DNA of 5,211 nucleotides from Verrucomicrobiales bacterium (GTDB lineage Bacteria > Verrucomicrobiota > Verrucomicrobiia > Limisphaerales > F1-80-MAGS106): assembly GCA_947487925.1 (NCBI GenBank), contig CANLCA010000270.1:1-5211 (forward strand). Reading direction: 5' to 3'. The stretch's first letter is position 1. Each line of letters opens with the position of its first letter. Made by a program: the position numbers and the translations under genes. The notes under the pieces were generated by a model that saw only the letters and a list, made by a program, of their open reading frames with translations, did not search any database and had not been told where the DNA came from. Of the stretch, positions 1-5,211 are shown in pieces.

Positions 1-2455
1 CAGCCTCAGCACTGAAGGCAGTTGGTTCGACACGGTGCTTTCCGTTTACACGGGGGGTACCACAGTGAGTGGGGGAACGCTCCTCGCCAATCTGCTAAAG
101 GTGGCTGAGGACGACGAAGGTGGCGCTTCTCGTACCAGCAAGGTGTCGTTGAGCGTGGTCAAAGGAACGGAATACGCCATCCGGGTAGCGCTTGCCGGGG
201 GTGAACCCGGGGTGATTGTGTTCGGTTGGGATTTCCTGGCCACGCCCGTGCCTTTGCCTTCGCTCCGGCAATTTGAGGTCAGGATTCCAGACACAAGAGA
301 CAACCTTTTGGCTGATGTGACTCCCGTGACCTTCACTTTCGTTGCCCAAGACGTGGACAAATATTCGATTCAAGATTCTAAGCTTAATACCTACAGCTCA
401 ACTACGCCCTCCGTTACTCTACAGATAAAAATGCGTGATTATATCCGGCGGTCGTTCACATTTGGTCTGGAAAACTCCGCCGGGTCTAGAGTTTCCTCGG
501 AGACTTTCGCATTCCAACGTGAGGAAGGGCAGTTGAAGTTGGTAATTTCCAAGGAGCTGTATACTCGATTTTTGACTTTCGCTCGTTTGTTGCAAGCGGA
601 CGGTTCCACGATTTTCCGTTTTTCGAATCCGCGCTTGCGACCTGCGCCCATCGTTCGGGTGACCAAGTCGGGACTTGGTGGCACGGGTCAGTCCGCCAAC
701 GCGTTGAATGTGACGCCCCTTAAAACTCCCCGGGATTCATTCATCATTGGTACCGATGGCGAAACGACCGATCCTGGAGAACCGAATCACGGAGGCGTGA
801 TAGGCGGCGCGTCGGTCTGGTTCAGTTATCTGGCACCGGCCAGCGGCACCGTCACGGCGACGACAGAAGGCGAAACGGACTTCGACACCGTGCTGGCGGT
901 TTACACTGGAACCGTTAACGCGTTTGGCGCTTTGGATTATCCGACCTTGAAACAGGTGGCGTCCGACAACAACAGCGGCGCCAACGGACTGACCAGCCGG
1001 GTCAGTTTCAAGGCGGAAAAAGGGGTGGAGTATTTCCTGGCGGTGGATGGTGTGGATGGCGCCTCGGGATTGCTCGAATTCACCGCCTCGCTGGACGTGG
1101 TACCCACGTTGTCCGCGATCACGGATCAAACAGTCGACCAAAACAGCCCCGGCAAGACGGTGGCTTTCAAGGTTGAAGATACCGTCGCTGGAGCCAGCGG
1201 CCTAAAAGTGACAGGGAGTTCCTCGGACAACGCGCTGATCGATCCCTCGAAATTCGTGTTCAGCGGTGATGGCGTGAACCGGACCGTGGTCATCAGTCCT
1301 GAACCTGGACGGAGCGGCGTCGCGGAGGTCACACTTTCCGTGAACGATGGGGTTTATGTCGTCAGTTCGAAATTCAAGGTCACGGTTGCTGCGGTGAATC
1401 AGCCGCCTGTGGCTGACGATTTGAACGTCGCGACGTCCGAGGATTCCGCGAAGGCGTTTGTCTTGAGCGGCAAAGATCCGGAAGGAAAGCCTGTGACTTA
1501 CAAGATCCTCACACAACCCGCGCTCGGCAAGATCACGGGGCTCGCCCCGAAGCTCACTTTTGCACCGACTCCCGATGCGAATGGCGTCGACCGATTCACT
1601 TATTCGGTGAACGACGGGGCGTTGGAGTCGGCGCCGGCCTTCATTACCGTCACGGTGTTGAGCTTGAACGATGCGCCTGGGATCGCCGCTTTGGCGGACG
1701 CCAAAGCCCAATCGGGCACGCCGCTGGCACCAATTGAGTTGCGACTCAGCGACGTTGATTCCTCTCTTGATTCGCTGTCTGTTGTGGTTCGTTCTGATAA
1801 TCAGGCGGTGATTCCGGATGCGAATCTCGGTGTGACAGGTATCGGCGGAGTTCGATTGTTGAGCTTGGTGCCCTCGTCCGACACGCCTGGGCGGGCGGTT
1901 GTGACGGTGACTGTGAGCGACCCCGAGGGCGGGCGTGGCAGCGCGCAGTTCGCCGTGGATGTGGTGGGGGCGCCGCCCACGTTCATCCTCCAACCGAAAG
2001 GAACCGAGCTGGTGGAGGGCGCGTCCTACTCGATGTTTGGGCAAGCAGGCGGGACCGGCCCGTTCACCTATTCGTGGCTCAAGGATGGGCAGCCAGTGCC
2101 CGGGGCCACAACCCAAGTTCTAAACTTCGACAAACTCAAGTCCACGGATGCGGGCAAGTTTTCGTTGGTGGTCAAAAACCCCGTCGGATCGGCGACGAGC
2201 GACGTGGTTGAGGTGAAGGTCAGGCTCAAGTCGTCGTACCCAACAAAACTCAGCGGAGCCATTGCCTTGGAAGGATTCGCGCTGAGTTTCACATCGGCCC
2301 CGGGCGATTATCGGATCCAAGCGTCGTCGGATCTCGCGACGTGGAAGACGATCCTCGGGACGACCTTGTTTGAAGGATCCATCGAATACACGGACACCGA
2401 AGTGCCGAGCGACGGAATGCGGTTTTATCGCGTGATCGAAGGGCAGGGGGACTGA
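1..2455 (+). CDS. Large modular secreted/surface protein, 5'-truncated by the window edge
   Basis: The frame is open from base 2 to a TGA at 2453-2455, giving about 817 visible residues. The GTG at base 35 lies inside a conserved FDTVLSVYTG box (bases 26-55), so it is not the start; the real start and any signal peptide are upstream. Visible order: an FDTVLxVYTG module (to about base 240); a linker domain without recognised motif (about 257-665); a second such module with DPGEPNH and SVWFSY motifs (about 728-1093); two cadherin/Ig-like sandwiches (about 1097-1387 and 1394-1657, the second with NQPPVADD, DPEGKPVTY and RFTYSVNDG); a related domain with SDVDSSLDSL and VTVSDPEGG (about 1670-1963); an Ig-like domain with YSWLKDG and STDAGKFSLVVKN (about 1970-2220); and a C-terminal domain with YRIQASSDLATW ending in RFYRV (about 2246-2434). 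There is no cysteine in the visible part. These folds are typical of extracellular binding or scaffold proteins. The function is unknown and no catalytic domain is visible. Certain as a gene; the role is inferred. Confidence 0.93.
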   Translation, partial: SLSTEGSWFDTVLSVYTGGTTVSGGTLLANLLKVAEDDEGGASRTSKVSLSVVKGTEYAIRVALAGGEPGVIVFGWDFLATPVPLPSLRQFEVRIPDTRDNLLADVTPVTFTFVAQDVDKYSIQDSKLNTYSSTTPSVTLQIKMRDYIRRSFTFGLENSAGSRVSSETFAFQREEGQLKLVISKELYTRFLTFARLLQADGSTIFRFSNPRLRPAPIVRVTKSGLGGTGQSANALNVTPLKTPRDSFIIGTDGETTDPGEPNHGGVIGGASVWFSYLAPASGTVTATTEGETDFDTVLAVYTGTVNAFGALDYPTLKQVASDNNSGANGLTSRVSFKAEKGVEYFLAVDGVDGASGLLEFTASLDVVPTLSAITDQTVDQNSPGKTVAFKVEDTVAGASGLKVTGSSSDNALIDPSKFVFSGDGVNRTVVISPEPGRSGVAEVTLSVNDGVYVVSSKFKVTVAAVNQPPVADDLNVATSEDSAKAFVLSGKDPEGKPVTYKILTQPALGKITGLAPKLTFAPTPDANGVDRFTYSVNDGALESAPAFITVTVLSLNDAPGIAALADAKAQSGTPLAPIELRLSDVDSSLDSLSVVVRSDNQAVIPDANLGVTGIGGVRLLSLVPSSDTPGRAVVTVTVSDPEGGRGSAQFAVDVVGAPPTFILQPKGTELVEGASYSMFGQAGGTGPFTYSWLKDGQPVPGATTQVLNFDKLKSTDAGKFSLVVKNPVGSATSDVVEVKVRLKSSYPTKLSGAIALEGFALSFTSAPGDYRIQASSDLATWKTILGTTLFEGSIEYTDTEVPSDGMRFYRVIEGQGD
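2..241 (+). repeat. FDTVLxVYTG module, copy 1 (protein-level repeat, partial)
   Basis: The encoded segment has STEGSWFDTVLSVYTG, then KVAEDDEGG, TSKVSLSVVKGTEYAIRV and a closing strand near FGWDF. The same order recurs in copy 2 (about 728-1093), where the box reads FDTVLAVYTG. Only the second half of the module is visible, since copy 2 has an EPNH and SVWFSY half before the box. It is probably a beta-sandwich repeat of the type found in large secreted proteins of Verrucomicrobia. The family assignment is from recognition, not a search. Confidence 0.7.
728..1093 (+). repeat. FDTVLxVYTG module, copy 2 (protein-level repeat, complete)
   Basis: This complete copy starts near PRDSF, carries DPGEPNH and GGASVWFSYLAPASGTV, the FDTVLAVYTG box at 881-910, then VASDNNSGANGLTSRVSF, KGVEYFLAVDG and a final strand LLEFTASL. 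It matches copy 1 after the box in motif order and spacing. The aspartate/asparagine-rich turn (SDNNSG here, AEDDEGG in copy 1) could bind a metal ion, but that is speculation. Confidence 0.7.
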
Positions 2456-2466
2456 GGGGTTGGGGC

Positions 2467-2499
2467 GGTCAGCAGTAACCAGTGATCAGTGACCTTTTT
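2467..2499 (+). terminator. Possible rho-independent terminator of the surface-protein gene
   Basis: GGTCA (2467-2471) can pair with TGACC (2490-2494), followed at once by TTTTT (2495-2499), 11 bp after the stop codon. The stem is only 5 bp and the loop is 18 nt with no strong inner pairing, so it is weaker than a textbook terminator. The right arm lies in the heptamer repeat. Confidence 0.35.
2474..2494 (+). repeat. Short tandem repeat, three heptamers of consensus AGTRAYC
   Basis: Three contiguous 7-bp units, AGTAACC, AGTGATC and AGTGACC, fit AGTRAYC. Each pair differs by only one or two transitions. The block lies 18 bp after the stop codon of the surface-protein gene. Degenerate heptamer tracts of this look are common between genes in some bacterial phyla, but I cannot count copies elsewhere in this genome. 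Confidence 0.65.
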
Positions 2500-2570
2500 G
2501 ACGGACGCGTAGGCGATGAGTATGGATCATACGACCCATTGAACTACAGTTGGTTGGCACAGATCCGGTC

Positions 2571-3239
2571 TCAGCCGAAATGCTCCACGTCCTCCCAGGG
2601 CTCGAGGTGCTTGATGGCCTCCATGATTTTGTCGGCGACTTCTTGATAGAGCTGCTTGAGGCGCGGTTTGGAGCAAACCCTCGCTTCGGCGCGTTCGGCG
2701 CTGAAGTCGATGGGATGGCCGAACTTCAGGACCACGGGCAGGGGTCTTGGGAATTTCAGATGTCGGCCATAGGCCTCGAACGTGCCGAAGATGCGAAGAG
2801 GAATCACGGGCGCGTCGGATTTGAGCACTGTCAGGCCGATGCCTGAGCGGGCGCGTTGGAGCGAGCCATCGTGGGTTCGGGTGCCTTCTGGAAACAAGAC
2901 GATGGCCTCGCCTTCCTGCAAACGCTGGAGAATGATTCGGAGCCCTTTGGCGCTGCCTCCGTCCCGATCCACGGGAACGCCGTTGAGCGCTCGCATGTAC
3001 CAGATCGCGATTGGGTTTCTGAACAGGGTCTCCCTGGCCAGGTAGTTGATCATGCGCGGCAACGGCGAGCCAATCATGGGAGGATCCACGAAGCTCGCGT
3101 GGTTTGATGCAAGAATGGCGGGCCCTGTTCTTGGGACGCGTTCACGGTTATGCACGCGCCATCTGAAATAGATTCGAAACACGACTCGGCAAACTATCGC
3201 CGTGATGAAATAAACAGAATTCATCCTGGAAGGAGCCAT
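2571..3239 (-). CDS. plsC: 1-acyl-sn-glycerol-3-phosphate acyltransferase (PlsC family)
   Basis: The enzyme transfers an acyl group to position 2 of lysophosphatidic acid, giving phosphatidic acid, the precursor of membrane phospholipids. The 222-residue length is normal for bacterial PlsC. Catalytic motif I is NHASFVDP (His47, Asp52 of the HX4D pair), motif II is around VPVDRDG (88-94), motif III is FPEGTR (116-121, glycerophosphate binding) and motif IV is PVIPL (144-148). Hydrophobic residues about 9-25 (VYFITAIVCRVVFRIYF) suggest inner-membrane association. The start is uncertain: ATG at 3239 has no Shine-Dalgarno match upstream, and Met6 (ATG at 3224) is an alternative that still keeps all motifs. 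It is the third gene of the aroA-cmk-plsC string, but a palindromic element separates it from cmk. The substrate could be another acyl acceptor, as the family is broad, but lysophosphatidate is the likeliest. Confidence 0.93.
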   Translation of the reverse strand: MAPSRMNSVYFITAIVCRVVFRIYFRWRVHNRERVPRTGPAILASNHASFVDPPMIGSPLPRMINYLARETLFRNPIAIWYMRALNGVPVDRDGGSAKGLRIILQRLQEGEAIVLFPEGTRTHDGSLQRARSGIGLTVLKSDAPVIPLRIFGTFEAYGRHLKFPRPLPVVLKFGHPIDFSAERAEARVCSKPRLKQLYQEVADKIMEAIKHLEPWEDVEHFG

Positions 3240-3243
3240 TGAT

Positions 3244-3389
3244 TTAACCGCAAAGAACGCAGAGAACGCAGAGACAAGAACTTGCGGAGTTCTGACAGAG
3301 GGATGATCCTCGTCTGTTGGTGATCCTTCGAAGTATCACAGTTTTTCGCAACTCCTTTCCTGTTTGTTGGTTGCGTTCTTTGCGGTTAA
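3244..3389. repeat. 146-bp palindromic element with 18-bp terminal inverted repeats and TTAA ends (MITE/REP-like)
   Basis: TTAACCGCAAAGAACGCA at 3244-3261 is repeated exactly in inverted orientation at 3372-3389. Since TTAA is its own reverse complement, it may belong to the repeat or be a 4-bp target duplication around a 138-bp unit with 14-bp inverted repeats. Symmetry continues imperfectly inwards: an ungapped hand alignment of the outer 51 bases of each arm gives 37 matches, including TTGCG at the same offset in both. Inside are about 2.3 tandem copies of AGAACGCAG (3254-3274), a hairpin AGAACT/AGTTCT with a 5-nt loop (3277-3293), and a near-perfect 20-bp palindrome centred on TTCGAA (3320-3339). 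It encodes no transposase. It nearly fills the cmk-plsC gap and would be transcribed with them, folding just before the plsC start. Confidence 0.75.
3254..3274 (+). repeat. Tandem nonamer AGAACGCAG, about 2.3 copies
   Basis: AGAACGCAG occurs at 3254-3262 and 3263-3271, followed by the first three bases of a third copy. Only the first copy overlaps the left terminal inverted repeat. The right arm lacks the second unit, so the tandem expansion is specific to the left arm. Confidence 0.7.
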
Positions 3390-3416
3390 GTGAGCTGCCG
3401 GATTAAGCTTCATGTT

Positions 3417-4091
3417 TCAAGTTGTGCAAGCTGGCGGGGCGGATCTGTTTTGAGGGAGTCGCCTGCGCATTTCTTCGATGATCAAGCCGCTGGATTGTGC
3501 CGGCGTCTGTCCGGATGTGTTCACAAAAAAGGCGCCCAGGGGGATCATCAACGGAGCGGCGGCGCGCTGGCTGTCGCGTTGATCCCTCTCCGCGAGATTC
3601 TCATGAACCCCTTCCGCCGCCCGCCGCTTGGAGCGCTCGTCGAGGGAGGCGTCGATGTAAAATTTGAACTCCGTCTCAGGAAACACATTGGAGCCAATAT
3701 CCCTTCCCTCCATGACCAGGCTGCCAAAAGCCAGGCATTCGCGCTGCTTGTGTTTCATCCAATCGCGGACTTTGGGAACGGCGGCCACGTGGGCCACGTC
3801 CGCGCTGGTTTCCTTTGTGCGTATTTCCTTTTCCGGGTAGTAACCGTCGACCGTCAGCCGGGCTTGGCCATCGATGCATTGCAGTGTGGTCTTCCAACGT
3901 TTGCACGCGGTTGCGACAGCCTTGGGGTCTTGGATGTCCACCGCCTTTTGTCGGCAATACCAGGCCAGGGTGCGGTACATAGCTCCGGTGTCGACGTACA
4001 CAAACTCCAATGCCTTTGCGACGAGTTTTGCGTTGGTGCTTTTCCCGCTGGCGCTCGGGCCATCGATGGCGATGACGATTGATTTATTCAT
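3417..4091 (-). CDS. cmk: Cytidylate kinase
   Basis: The enzyme phosphorylates CMP and dCMP with ATP, in the cytoplasm, to recycle cytidine nucleotides for RNA, DNA and CDP-lipid synthesis. The 224 residues match the family (E. coli 227). The P-loop is GPSASGKS (11-18); DTGAMYR (34-40) is the family signature of the NMP site; MEGRDIGSNVFP (127-138) matches the usual DGRDIGTVVFP with small changes; RSKRRAAE (153-160) and ERDQRDSQRAAAPL (168-181) carry the lid arginines and the R-D-x-x-D-x-x-R pattern. The ATG at 4091 starts directly before the core strand IVIAIDGPS, so it is well placed. Its ribosome site is weak, with GAG 6 nt upstream. The gap to aroA is 24 bp, so cotranscription is likely. 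The link of cmk with aroA and plsC is seen in many bacteria. Confidence 0.95.
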   Translation of the reverse strand: MNKSIVIAIDGPSASGKSTNAKLVAKALEFVYVDTGAMYRTLAWYCRQKAVDIQDPKAVATACKRWKTTLQCIDGQARLTVDGYYPEKEIRTKETSADVAHVAAVPKVRDWMKHKQRECLAFGSLVMEGRDIGSNVFPETEFKFYIDASLDERSKRRAAEGVHENLAERDQRDSQRAAAPLMIPLGAFFVNTSGQTPAQSSGLIIEEMRRRLPQNRSAPPACTT

Positions 4092-4115
4092 AAGATGCTC
4101 AGTCCGGCGGGCGGT

Positions 4116-5211
4116 TCATTCGAACACCAGCGTTTGCTCCGAGAGCCGTTCCAGGCGTTCGCCGCCTGGGGAGGACAACCGCCACACGGGGGCGGCCCAG
4201 CCCAAGGGGGCGGGCGCCGCGAGTTTGGCGAAGAAATTTGGGAACGTTTTTTTAACGCAGGCGGGATTTCGGATCCTCATGCCGCCAACGCTCAAGCCGA
4301 GCATGGCGAAGCACATGGCGATGCGGTGGTCATCGTAGGTCTCGATTTCCGCGCCGTGCAGCACGGAAGGAAACACGGTGAGCGAATCCCCTAATTCCTC
4401 GACGCGCGCGCCGCACTTCCCAAGCTCGGTGCGGAGGGCCAGGACGCGTTCGCATTCCTGCACGCGGAGGCGCCCCAGATCCGTGAACAGAACGGGGTGA
4501 TCCGACAGCGGGGCGAGCACGATGGCTGTCATGATGCTATCACCCAGGTCGGAGCGCCGGGAGAGGCGCGGAGGCAGAGGTAGGAATCGTGGAAACTCGC
4601 TGTCAATCTGCCATCCCGATTGAGGCCATTGGGCCACGCTGCCTCCGGCGCCCCAGAAATAGCTGCCGCTGGAGGCGTCGGGCTCCACCTGGAACTGGCC
4701 TCCTTCGAACGGGAACACTTTCAAAAGTTTTTCCGTCATCGTGACGTAAGGGGATTCCTCCTCGTTGTCCCCTTGGATGAGGATCTCCCATCGACCGATG
4801 CCCGCGCTCAGAAGCAGCGCCGAAGCGAACTGCGAACTCTCGGTGAGGTTGACGCTGCAACGGCTGATTCTAGGGCCTGTTCCATGGATAAGCGCCGGGA
4901 GTTTATCATTGGGTGAATCCACGCGATAGCCCAGCTCGCGGAGAGACTTGAAGAGATCTGCCTGCGGTCGTTGGTGCATCCTGGGGACGCCGCTGAGCCG
5001 GTAAACGCCCTGGCCAAGGCACACCAGAGGCGCGAGAAAACGCGCCGCTGTGCCGGCGTTTCCGACGAACAATTCCTTGGGACAAGCTTCGCTCCCTCCG
5101 GGGCCAATGGCACCTTCGCGGCCGTCCACGGCAATCACCCGATTGCACATCTCCGCGGGGTCTGGCTGGATAGCGATGTCGATGCCGAGCTGTCGGAGCG
5201 CATCGACCATG
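4116..5211 (-). CDS. aroA: 3-phosphoshikimate 1-carboxyvinyltransferase (EPSP synthase), 5'-truncated by the window edge
   Basis: The enzyme joins phosphoenolpyruvate to shikimate-3-phosphate in the shikimate pathway, in the cytoplasm. The visible 364-365 residues lack about the first 60, including the usual K-S and R substrate contacts; the ATG at 5210-5208 is internal (MVDALRQLG equals an internal helix of the family). Counted from that Met: GNAGTAARFL (50-59), PRMHQRP (76-82, PEP arginine), ESSQF (124-128), SPY (153-155), DASSGSY (178-184), GDSIMT with the catalytic Asp224, RVQECER (249-255, catalytic Glu252 and Arg255), YDDHRIAMCF (292-301) and KKTFPNFF (320-327). Odd points are Gln251 where the family usually has Lys, Phe58 in place of the Pro of GTAMRPL, and about 30 extra residues after FAKLAA. 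Identity is secure, and it heads the visible part of the string upstream of cmk. Confidence 0.95.
   Translation of the reverse strand, partial: MVDALRQLGIDIAIQPDPAEMCNRVIAVDGREGAIGPGGSEACPKELFVGNAGTAARFLAPLVCLGQGVYRLSGVPRMHQRPQADLFKSLRELGYRVDSPNDKLPALIHGTGPRISRCSVNLTESSQFASALLLSAGIGRWEILIQGDNEEESPYVTMTEKLLKVFPFEGGQFQVEPDASSGSYFWGAGGSVAQWPQSGWQIDSEFPRFLPLPPRLSRRSDLGDSIMTAIVLAPLSDHPVLFTDLGRLRVQECERVLALRTELGKCGARVEELGDSLTVFPSVLHGAEIETYDDHRIAMCFAMLGLSVGGMRIRNPACVKKTFPNFFAKLAAPAPLGWAAPVWRLSSPGGERLERLSEQTLVFE

Larger units (their letters stand above)
2456..2570. other. Convergent intergenic gap
   Basis: This is a 115-bp gap between the stop of the surface-protein gene and the stop of plsC on the opposite strand. 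It holds the heptamer repeat and terminator-like hairpin (2467-2499) and a small palindrome at 2520-2532 (GTATG, GAT, CATAC) with no T-run on either side. No coding potential is seen. Confidence 0.8.

Noticed and set aside
1202..2116. A 304-codon open frame on the minus strand inside the surface-protein gene
   Set aside because: Its product is rich in Arg and His, has no recognisable motif, and lies opposite a clearly coding, domain-rich frame. It is a high-GC shadow.
2520..2532. Palindrome GTATG-GAT-CATAC downstream of plsC as a terminator or operator
   Set aside because: The stem is 5 bp, there is no T-run on either strand, and such palindromes are expected by chance.
3244..3340. A minus-strand mini-frame inside the palindromic element, from GTG (about 3340) to the TAA of the terminal TTAA, ending in Cys-Val-Leu-Cys-Gly
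   Set aside because: The peptide is just the translation of the AGAACGCAG repeat and terminal repeat. The upstream AGGAG lies too far from the GTG to be convincing, and there is no sign of selection.
3300..3360. A possible minus-strand promoter in the element (extended -10-like TGTGATACT)
   Set aside because: The -10 matches only about 4 of 6 consensus bases and the hexamer 17 bp upstream (GGAAAG) is not a -35 box.
3405..3425. An ACTTGAAACATGAA sequence (minus strand) at the cmk stop codon resembling another intergenic repeat type
   Set aside because: At most one and a half units are present, too little to call a repeat without a genome-wide count.
3699..3711. Met-Glu-Gly in place of the usual Asp-Gly before RDIG in Cmk as a sign of altered function
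   Set aside because: All nucleotide-binding and lid residues that I can identify are kept and the change is conservative; it is normal family variation.
3390..4082. A 230-codon plus-strand frame opposite cmk
   Set aside because: cmk on the other strand has every family motif over the same bases. The plus-strand product has none.
4095..4394. Plus-strand frames opposite the 3' end of aroA (also 3874-4338)
   Set aside because: Low-complexity Gly/Ala/Arg-rich products antisense to the conserved AroA C-terminus; no start context or motif.
1..5211. A new defence, mobile or biosynthetic gene system
   Set aside because: Three of the four genes are recognised housekeeping enzymes and the fourth is a single structural-type surface protein. 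No nuclease, helicase, reverse transcriptase, toxin, recombinase or repeat-spacer array is visible.

Overview
The window looks like ordinary chromosomal DNA from a moderately GC-rich bacterium, most likely of the Verrucomicrobia / PVC group, possibly a metagenome-assembled genome. Three things suggest this: a large secreted-type protein with FDTVLxVYTG beta-sandwich modules and a C-terminal domain ending in an RFYRV motif; an aroA-cmk-plsC gene string; and intergenic degenerate short tandem repeats (AGTRAYC heptamers and AGAACGCAG nonamers) of a sort I associate with those genomes. The assignment is an inference from style, not from a database match.

Bases 1-2455 (+) hold the 3' part of one long gene for a modular, cysteine-free, apparently extracellular protein. 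It contains two FDTVLxVYTG modules separated by a lower-GC linker domain, then three cadherin/Ig-like beta-sandwich domains, one Ig-like domain and a C-terminal RFYRV domain. Its start lies upstream of the window. Bases 2456-2570 are a convergent intergenic gap with a three-copy heptamer repeat, which also forms a weak terminator-like hairpin.

Bases 5211-2571 (-) hold three housekeeping genes in transcription order aroA (5' end missing), cmk and plsC. aroA makes EPSP for aromatic amino acids, cmk phosphorylates CMP/dCMP, and plsC makes phosphatidic acid. The enzymes do not share a pathway, but cmk and plsC both touch phospholipid supply, because CDP-diacylglycerol synthesis needs phosphatidic acid and CTP. 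aroA and cmk are 24 bp apart and probably cotranscribed. The cmk-plsC gap of 177 bp is almost filled by a 146-bp palindromic element with perfect 18-bp terminal inverted repeats bounded by TTAA, ending 4 bp before the plsC start codon.

I found no tRNA, rRNA, CRISPR array, transposase, phage gene or defence system. The most noteworthy items are the TTAA-bounded element between cmk and plsC, the altered shikimate-3-phosphate contact positions and C-terminal tail of AroA, and the compositional dip inside the large surface protein. I see no convincing new multi-gene system.
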